Origin: Planctomycetota bacterium
Lineage (GTDB): Bacteria > Planctomycetota > Planctomycetia > Pirellulales > Thermoguttaceae
Assembly (NCBI GenBank): GCA_018897395.1
Contig: JAHIKV010000079.1
Span: 1 to 19,338, forward strand
DNA length: 19,338 nucleotides
Reading direction: 5' to 3'
Shown: piece by piece, positions 14,251 through 19,338 of the stretch
Numbering within the stretch: position 1 is the stretch's first letter
Layout of the letters: each line of letters starts with the position of its first letter
Made by a program: the position numbers and the translations under genes
Notes under the pieces: model-generated
What the model was told of the DNA's origin: nothing
The model's input: the letters and a program-made list of their open reading frames with translations, nothing else
The model's database searches: none

Positions 14251-17200
14251 GCGGATTTCTCTTCCGTGGCAACAGATTCGAGCGGCACGCCGTTTTCGTC
14301 GCAGGTAAACTGCAGGTCGCATCGCAGGCAGCGTTGCGCCTCGGCGACGGCTTCTTCCTCCGAGAGGGTTTTTTCCACTGCGGCGAAGTTTTTCCGGCGC
14401 GCCTCCGGCGGAATCGAGCGGACCTTCGCCCGGCGGGCGGTTTCCTGCTGTTCCTCGTCGACCACCGCCGGCTCGATAAATACCCGAGGCAGTTTGACCT
14501 CGGGGGGGACCGTCAGACTCTCGCCGCGGAGATAGCGGTCGATCACTTCCGCCGCCTTCTTGCCGGCGGCGATGGCGTCGACCACGGTGGCCGGCCCGGT
14601 GGCGACGTCGCCGCCGGCGAAGACCCCGTCGCGGCTCGTGCGGAAGGTCTTGGGATCGATTTTGATCGAGCCGTTTTTGTTCAGTTCCAAACCGGCGGCG
14701 GCGAGTATTTCGCCGGCCGGTTGCTCGCCGATGGCGACGATCAAGGTGTCCATGTGTACGGCAAACTCGGTGCCCGGCTCGGGCACCGGCCTCGGCCGGC
14801 CGCCGGCGTCCAGCTTCCCCAGCCGGTTGCGGATACATTCCATGCCGTCCAGCCGTCCGTCCTTGGCGAAGAGTTTTTGCGGCGAGACGAGGACCTCGAT
14901 TTTCACGCCTTCCTCGCGGGCGGCCTCGATTTCCTCCTCGTAGGCGGGCATCTCCTGCTCCGTGCGGCGGTAGAATAGCGTGACGCTTTGCACGTCTTTC
15001 TGCCGGATGGCCACCCGCGCCGCGTCCACGGCCGAGTTGCCCCCGCCGATCACTCCCACTTGTCCGCGGGCCAACTCTTCTCCCCGGAGGTTGAACGCCT
15101 TGAGGAACCGCATCGATGGATACACGCCGTCGAGGTCCGGGGACAGGTCCGATTTGTGCGAAGCACCCTTCGGGCCGCTCCGCGGCAAATCGGACCTGTC
15201 CCCTTCCAGTCCCAGCGGCCGGCTCTCATGGGCGCCGATGGCCAAAAAGACCGCGTGGAATCCGTCGGCCGTCAACGAGTCGAGCGCGATGTCTTGCCCA
15301 AACCTGACGCCGCAGCGGACCGTGACATCTTCTCCCAGCAGCGAGGCGATTTCCTTTTCGATCAGGTCGCGGGGCAAGCGGTAAGCGGGTATTCCGCCGG
15401 TGAGCATTCCGCCCGGCGCGTCTTCAGCCTCGAACAGCGTAACCTTGTAACCTTGAAGCGAGAGGTAATGTGCGGCGGAGATTCCGGCCGGTCCGCCGCC
15501 GACGACGGCCACGGGCTCACTTCCAGTCCCCACGTTTCCAGTAGACCGTTTAGCGGCCGACGGCACGTCGGCCCGATCCGCCCCCGCCATGTTGGGATGG
15601 CAGTTGTACTGCCATCCCTGTTTTCCCGCAGCGGGGCGGCAGTACAACTGCCGCCCCAACGTAGCGGCCGGCTTGTAGACGCCGGGATCGACCCGATCGG
15701 TGATGAATCGCTTGAGCGCTCGGATTGCGATTGGTTCGCCGCCGCTTTGGCCGAGTTGACAGCGGCTTTCGCACCTGTGGTCGCAGACCCGCGCACAGAC
15801 CGAGGGAAAAGGATTCGCTTCGCGTACGACCTGGTAGGCTTCCTCGTATTGCCCCTTTTCCAGCAAGGCCACGTATCGCCAGGCCTCGGTGTCCAAGGGG
15901 CATGCGGTCTGGCAGGCCGCGCCGACCAGATCGCCGCAGACGAAGGCGTCGCACCGCTTGTCGATCACGTGCCGCTCGAACTCTTTTCGGAAGTAACGGA
16001 GCGTGCTGAGCACCGGGTTGCCGGCCGTCTGGCCGAGTCCGCAGAGGGTAGTGTCTTTGACCACCTGAGCCAATTCCTCGAGCAGATCGAGGTGTTCGAG
16101 CGTGCCGCGGCCCTTGGTAACGTCGTCGAGCAACTCGTACATCCGCTGCGTTCCCTTGCGGCAGGTAAAGCATTTTCCGCAAGATTCCTCCTTGAGGAAG
16201 TTCATGAAATACTTTGCCACGTCGACCATGCAGGTGTTCTCGTCCATGACGATCATCCCGCCGGAGCCCATGATGGACCCCGCAACCGCCAGGCTGTCGT
16301 AATCGACGGTCAGATCGAACATCTCGGCGGGGATGCAACCGCCCGAGGGACCGCCGGTCTGTACGGCCTTGATGGGCGAGTCGCCGGCCGGCCCGCCGCC
16401 GATGTCGTTGACGATTTCCCGGATGGTGATGCCCATCGGGACTTCAACCAGGCCGGTGTTTTTGATTTTGCCGACGAGGCTGAAGATTTTGGTGCCGGAG
16501 TTGTTTTTCGTTCCCACCTTGGCGAACTCTTCGGCGCCTTGGCGGATGATGATGGGGATGTTGGCCCAGGTTTCGACGTTGTTGATTATAGTGGGCTTGC
16601 CGTCGACCCCTTTTTGCACGGGATAGGGCGGCCGCTGGCAAGGCTCTCCGCGCTTCCCTTCGATCGACCGGATCAGGGCCGTTTCCTCGCCGCAGACGAA
16701 CGCCCCGGCGCCGCGGACCACGCGGATGTCGAACGAGAAACCTTCGCCCAGGATGTTATTGCCCAGCAGCCCGTAATCGCGGGCCTGATGCAAGGCGAAA
16801 TTGAGATTCTCGATCGCCAGCGGATATTCGTGGCGGACGTAGACGATGCCTTCGTCGGCGCCGGTGCCGTAGGCGCCGATTATCATGCCCTCGATAATGC
16901 TGTGCGGATTGCCTTCGAGGATGCAGCGGTCCATGTACGCGCCGGGGTCGCCTTCGTCGGCGTTGCAGACGAGGACTTTTCCGCGCGGGCCGGGCTGCTT
17001 GGCGAGCATTTCCCATTTCAGACCGGTGGGAAAACCGCCGCCGCCGCGTCCGCGAAGCCCCGACTGCTTGATCTGCTCCACCACGCCCGTCGGGCCAAGC
17101 GACGAGAGGGCCTTTTCAAGGGCCAGGTATCCCCCCTCGGTGATGTAATCGTGGATCCGCGTCGGGTCGACCTTCTGGTTCATCGCCAGGATCGAGCGCC

Positions 17201-17603
17201 GCTGGTTCTTGAAGAACGGGACGTCGTCCCGGTTCCGGCAGACTTCGCCGGTGCGAGAGTCTCGATAGAGCAATTCCTCGACGCAACGCCCCTCGAACGC
17301 GGCGCGGATGATCTGCGGGACGTGCTCGATCTTCACCTGCGCGTAGAAGGCCTGCTGCGGTTCGGTCAGCAGGAACGGCCCCATTTCGCAGAAGCCGTGG
17401 CATCCGGTCGTTTTCAGGGCGACCTTGCCGACCAGCCCGTTTTCGAGGATATATCCCTGTGCGGCTTGGATGATGTCGGCCGAGCGGCTCGCGCGACAGG
17501 CGGTGCCGGCGCAGATCACGATCCTCAGCGCGCTGGGATCCACGTCGGCCCGGAGCATGTTCCCCAATTGCCTTAACTCGACACAGGAAGACAGACGCGT
17601 CAT
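14247..17603 (-). CDS. NuoF/HydB-like NADH-binding subunit fused to GltD/NfnL-like FAD-NAD(P)H oxidoreductase
   Basis: A 1118-aa fusion. Residues 25-80: thioredoxin-like [2Fe-2S] domain (Cys31, Cys36, Cys68, Cys72). Residues 145-525: NuoF core with FMN/NADH motif GRGGGGFPTG (185-194), GAGAFVCGEETALI, and the [4Fe-4S] ligands Cys475, Cys478, Cys481 and Cys521. From about 550: GltD-type double Fe-S helical domain (ACQTACPLD; CARVCDHRCESRC), FAD site VVGGGPAGISAA near 700, NAD(P) site GVIGGGNSAVDAARVA near 855, and FAD-closing GVFAGGDVATGPATVVDAI near 995; the tail has CLRCDLQFTC. It likely couples NADH at the FMN to NADPH or ferredoxin at the GltD flavin. Two in-frame palindromic repeats encode residues 648-671 and 801-822. 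The ATG at 17603 was chosen over one at 17696, which lies in a repeat; Met16 is another option. It is 121 nt after the NuoE gene. Confidence 0.9.
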   Translation of the reverse strand: MTRLSSCVELRQLGNMLRADVDPSALRIVICAGTACRASRSADIIQAAQGYILENGLVGKVALKTTGCHGFCEMGPFLLTEPQQAFYAQVKIEHVPQIIRAAFEGRCVEELLYRDSRTGEVCRNRDDVPFFKNQRRSILAMNQKVDPTRIHDYITEGGYLALEKALSSLGPTGVVEQIKQSGLRGRGGGGFPTGLKWEMLAKQPGPRGKVLVCNADEGDPGAYMDRCILEGNPHSIIEGMIIGAYGTGADEGIVYVRHEYPLAIENLNFALHQARDYGLLGNNILGEGFSFDIRVVRGAGAFVCGEETALIRSIEGKRGEPCQRPPYPVQKGVDGKPTIINNVETWANIPIIIRQGAEEFAKVGTKNNSGTKIFSLVGKIKNTGLVEVPMGITIREIVNDIGGGPAGDSPIKAVQTGGPSGGCIPAEMFDLTVDYDSLAVAGSIMGSGGMIVMDENTCMVDVAKYFMNFLKEESCGKCFTCRKGTQRMYELLDDVTKGRGTLEHLDLLEELAQVVKDTTLCGLGQTAGNPVLSTLRYFRKEFERHVIDKRCDAFVCGDLVGAACQTACPLDTEAWRYVALLEKGQYEEAYQVVREANPFPSVCARVCDHRCESRCQLGQSGGEPIAIRALKRFITDRVDPGVYKPAATLGRQLYCRPAAGKQGWQYNCHPNMAGADRADVPSAAKRSTGNVGTGSEPVAVVGGGPAGISAAHYLSLQGYKVTLFEAEDAPGGMLTGGIPAYRLPRDLIEKEIASLLGEDVTVRCGVRFGQDIALDSLTADGFHAVFLAIGAHESRPLGLEGDRSDLPRSGPKGASHKSDLSPDLDGVYPSMRFLKAFNLRGEELARGQVGVIGGGNSAVDAARVAIRQKDVQSVTLFYRRTEQEMPAYEEEIEAAREEGVKIEVLVSPQKLFAKDGRLDGMECIRNRLGKLDAGGRPRPVPEPGTEFAVHMDTLIVAIGEQPAGEILAAAGLELNKNGSIKIDPKTFRTSRDGVFAGGDVATGPATVVDAIAAGKKAAEVIDRYLRGESLTVPPEVKLPRVFIEPAVVDEEQQETARRAKVRSIPPEARRKNFAAVEKTLSEEEAVAEAQRCLRCDLQFTCDENGVPLESVATEEKSA
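15139..15203. repeat. In-frame palindromic element in the GltD module
   Basis: GGGGACAGGTCCGATTTG at 15139-15156 and its exact 18-bp reverse complement at 15186-15203 surround a 29-nt centre. It is translated as residues about 801-822 of the fusion (core GDRSDLPRSGP...HKSDLSPD). It interrupts the loop between LGLEG and LDGVYPSM, which is normally a short turn in GltD-family proteins, without breaking the frame. Confidence 0.8.
15591..15660. repeat. In-frame double-hairpin palindromic element between NuoF and GltD flavin domains
   Basis: Two perfect 11-bp hairpins, GGGATGGCAGT-TGT-ACTGCCATCCC (15594-15618) and GGGGCGGCAGT-ACA-ACTGCCGCCCC (15633-15657), sit in an outer 23-bp inverted repeat with two mismatches. 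Translated, it supplies residues about 648-671 of the linker between the GltD Fe-S helical domain and the FAD domain, adding Cys residues (LYCRP, YNCHP) that are probably not functional ligands. Confidence 0.8.
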
Positions 17604-17640
17604 CTCATTACTCTTGGGTAGGTTGTCTGTTCTGTTTAGC

Positions 17641-17715
17641 GGCCGCCGGCACGGGTGGCACTGGCGTCTCGCCAGTGCTGACCGAAACACGGGCAAGATG
17701 CCCGTGCCACCCCCG
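17641..17715. repeat. Palindromic repeat between the NuoE-like and NuoF-like genes
   Basis: GCACTGGCG-TCT-CGCCAGTGC (17658-17678) and CACGGGCA-AGA-TGCCCGTG (17688-17706) are perfect hairpins, flanked by CACGGGTGGCAC and GTGCCACCC ends. It fills most of the 121-nt gap 17604-17724 in an otherwise tightly packed operon. No promoter is evident in it. Confidence 0.75.
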
Positions 17716-17724
17716 CCGCTCGGA

Positions 17725-18630
17725 TCAAATCAAGTCCAACAGGTGTTTTTCACATCCGCGGCGCGAACAAAACTGGATGGTTCCCCCCCCCAGCACAATC
17801 AACGGGACCAGCGGCGCCTCGCACACCGGACAGAGCGATCCGTTGACCAACTCCTCGTGGCAATGGGGGCAAAAAAACCGCGGGACGCTCTGGCGGGGAA
17901 TCTCCCAATCGGAGGCGATCTGATAGCTGCCGAACAGCGAGGACAGACGCAGCCGCCCTTGCCGGCCGTCGGCCAGCACACTGACGCGGATCGACGGGCG
18001 GTTGTCGATGTCGTACTGCGAGTCCATTAGGCTGTGGTTGCAGTGCGGGCAACTTACCTGAACGGGGAACAGCGCCCGTTCCACTTCGGTCGGCAGGAAT
18101 CCCTGTTCGACCGAATCGAGCAGCGCTCGGACCTTGCGACGGCGTACTTTCGAGAAGTAGCGGCCGTCGACCACCACGATCGGTCCCAAGGCGCATGCGC
18201 CAAGGCAATTGGCCGTTTCCAGGCTGAATTGGCCGTCGGAGGTCGTCTCGCCGGCCGCGATGCCCAGTTGTTTCTCAAGCTCGTCGACCACGCCGGCCGC
18301 CCCGCGGACGTGGCACGCCGTCCCCATGCACGCGCAAATCAGGTGCTTCCCACGAGGCTCGAGGCTGAACAGGCGGTAAAACGTGGCCATGCCGTAGATG
18401 TCCACCAGGGAACGTCCGGTCCGCTCGCTAACCATTCGCAACGCTTTTTCCGGGAGATAGCCGAACCTTGCCTGTATGTCTTCCAAGACGGCGATTATCT
18501 CGGCGCGTCCGCCCCGATGCTTCGCCAAAATGGCCGGAATCTCCCGGCAAATGGAGTCTTGGTCTTGCTCGCTCGGAAGCGACGCGACCTCGGAAAAATC
18601 GGTTTTGCCGGTAACCTCGCAAATCGACAT
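17725..18630 (-). CDS. NuoE/HydC-like [2Fe-2S] subunit with C-terminal zinc-ribbon extension
   Basis: A 301-aa protein. Residues 25-175 are the NuoE/HydC thioredoxin-like [2Fe-2S] domain: helical IIAVLEDIQARFGYLPEKAL, MATFYRLFSLEPRGKH, ligands Cys101 and Cys106 (CMGTAC) and Cys142 and Cys146 (CLGAC). Standard NuoE ends near 165 residues; here about 110 more follow with CxxC pairs at 194/197, 254/257 and 267/270 and a CSRRGC at 288/293, a zinc-ribbon-like or extra Fe-S domain I cannot name. It would pass electrons to or from the NuoF-like FMN, and in HydABC-type enzymes this domain helps bifurcation. Start has GAGGAG upstream; the stop of the preceding gene is separated by one nt (TGACATG), showing an operon. 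Confidence 0.9.
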   Translation of the reverse strand: MSICEVTGKTDFSEVASLPSEQDQDSICREIPAILAKHRGGRAEIIAVLEDIQARFGYLPEKALRMVSERTGRSLVDIYGMATFYRLFSLEPRGKHLICACMGTACHVRGAAGVVDELEKQLGIAAGETTSDGQFSLETANCLGACALGPIVVVDGRYFSKVRRRKVRALLDSVEQGFLPTEVERALFPVQVSCPHCNHSLMDSQYDIDNRPSIRVSVLADGRQGRLRLSSLFGSYQIASDWEIPRQSVPRFFCPHCHEELVNGSLCPVCEAPLVPLIVLGGGTIQFCSRRGCEKHLLDLI

Positions 18631-18631
18631 G

Positions 18632-18907
18632 TCAGCAGTACTCCTCGCAGTGCCAGATGTCTCCTTCCGGCTTCATGATTTTGCAGGTATGACGGTTTTC
18701 GCAATTGCAGCACAAGCCGCGGAACTTGCCTTCTTCGACGGCATCGTTAGGGCCGTCGCACAAGGCGTCGTCTTCCCACGCCGCCGGCTCCAACATCTCC
18801 AACTCGAACTGTTCGCAGAAGAGCTTCGGCCGTTCGGGCGTGCCGCGGGTCATGCAGCCGTTTTCATGCACGCAGATGTTGCAGAGGTCCAGGAATTCTC
18901 CGACCAT
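18632..18907 (-). CDS. Small duplicated cysteine-rich protein, first gene of the bifurcating-type operon
   Basis: A 91-aa acidic protein I do not recognise by name. It contains the same motif twice: C9-x2-C12-x5-C18-x12-C31-E-x-F and C66-x2-C69-x5-C75-x11-C87-E-x-Y, so each half could bind one metal or Fe-S cluster. Two further cysteines (Cys50, Cys67) lie outside the pattern and Cys91 is the last residue. The ATG at 18907 has GGAG 6 nt upstream; an ATG at 18919 would add MENI but has a weaker site, and longer readings are basic and unlike the rest. It ends one nt before the NuoE-like start, so it is probably co-translated with the complex. It could be a small electron carrier, a cluster-assembly partner or a regulatory subunit. 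Confidence 0.75.
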   Translation of the reverse strand: MVGEFLDLCNICVHENGCMTRGTPERPKLFCEQFELEMLEPAAWEDDALCDGPNDAVEEGKFRGLCCNCENRHTCKIMKPEGDIWHCEEYC

Positions 18908-19338
18908 GATGTTCTCCATTGTTATCTGAATCGAGTGCGCGGGCGTATCGTCCGTTAAAAACTTTGCGTGATTCCGGGGGCTAAACAAGCGGCATCCTCC
19001 CAAAATCTATGGACGCGCTCCCGATCGAGGGTTTTGGGAAATCAGTCGTTCCCCGCCGCGAGGAGATGCAGCTTGCGTGCCAATGGATTCACGCGGCAAA
19101 ATAATCCGGCGAAGGACCGACGGCGAGACATGAAAACGCGGGAAAATGCCGGTGTTGTAGTCGGACCGCCCCAGCAGTCCACTATGGCATGAATATGACA
19201 ACGATGGCTGTCGTTATGGGGAGATACGCCCCGGTGGGAGAAAAATCCCCGATTTCCCCCTCGTTCCCACGCTCCGCGTGGGAACGCACTGTCCGAACGC
19301 TCCGCGTTCGCCTGGCGGGCGGAAAAATCTTACGCCCC
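18908..19338. other. Upstream region of the operon, with repeat fragments
   Basis: About 430 nt without a convincing gene. On the minus strand, GTTTAGCCCCC joined to CCCGGAATCACGCAA (18964-18987) repeats words found at the right end of the 10629-11032 element. At 19262-19310 CGTTCCCACGCTCCGCGTGGGAACG and GAACGCTCCGCGTTC are further palindromes of the family seen at 13458. I see no clear -35/-10 pair for the operon; a promoter must lie here, possibly of a non-sigma70 type. A 20-codon frame at 19131-19193 (plus strand) is not credible as a gene on present evidence. Confidence 0.5.

Noticed and set aside
14988..17576. 862-aa open frame antisense to the NuoF-GltD fusion
   Set aside because: It is a shadow of codon bias in the fusion gene, whose motifs are unmistakable.
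11823..17603. Ordinary NADPH glutamate synthase GltBD
   Set aside because: GltD is fused to NuoF, GltB lacks amidotransferase and GXGXG domains, and NuoE and HoxU partners are present.
17604..17696. 31-residue N-terminal extension of the NuoF-GltD fusion
   Set aside because: It begins in a palindromic repeat and precedes the normal domain start; the ATG at 17603 is more likely, though its ribosome site is weak.
13438..18630. Respiratory complex I fragment
   Set aside because: No membrane subunits, no NuoB/C/D/I, and the G-like subunit is short; the GltD and GltB modules do not belong to complex I.
13438..18907. Electron-bifurcating FeFe-hydrogenase (HydABC)
   Set aside because: The HydA-like subunit ends after the ferredoxin clusters. 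No H-cluster motifs are present in the window.
19131..19193. 20-codon plus-strand frame
   Set aside because: Too short, no family signature and only a weak GGCGAG upstream.

Overview
The window looks like chromosomal DNA of a planctomycete, probably of the Pirellulales type. It has high G+C, a DUF1559 prepilin-like protein (AFTLVELL N-terminus, H-x9-DG motif near the C-terminus), Gfo/Idh/MocA and TIM-barrel sugar epimerase genes, and several families of short palindromic repeats between and inside genes. The assignment rests on protein style and repeats, not on a marker gene.

Left part (1-8019). A minus-strand Gfo/Idh/MocA oxidoreductase diverges from a DUF1559 pseudopilin-like gene that has a good sigma70-type promoter. 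A secreted M55 (DppA-like) peptidase follows, convergent with a caspase-fold cysteine peptidase carrying an EF-hand loop. Next is a sugar phosphate isomerase/epimerase. A small toxin-antitoxin-like island follows: a DUF433 remnant, an 87-aa hypothetical protein, a DUF4258 protein and a YgiT-type zinc finger. A FabF-type ketoacyl-ACP synthase ends this part.

Middle (8020-11822). A 796-aa exported protein ends in an alpha/beta-hydrolase domain. About 570 bp of nested inverted repeats follow, then an antitoxin/ParE-RelE toxin pair, then an array of short hairpins.

Right part (11823-18907, minus strand, read right to left). This is the most interesting region: a five-gene operon. It encodes a duplicated Cys-rich small protein, a NuoE-like [2Fe-2S] subunit with an added zinc-ribbon domain, a NuoF-like subunit fused to a complete GltD/NfnL-like flavoprotein, a HoxU/HydA-N-terminus-like ferredoxin subunit, and a GltB-type FMN-barrel protein with an N-terminal Cys cluster. 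There is no hydrogenase H-cluster, no NiFe subunit and no glutamine amidotransferase. The subunit set resembles flavin-based electron-bifurcating HydABC/Stn-type enzymes. My inference is an NADH/NADPH/ferredoxin-linked oxidoreductase whose terminal catalytic subunit is an archaeal-type glutamate-synthase FMN domain.

Genes of this operon are also invaded by palindromic repeats that stay in frame. Two lie inside the NuoF-GltD fusion (in the interdomain linker and in a loop of the GltD module), and one supplies the C-terminal tail of the HoxU-like subunit. A further repeat separates the E and F genes. This recalls the Rickettsia palindromic elements, but in a planctomycete.
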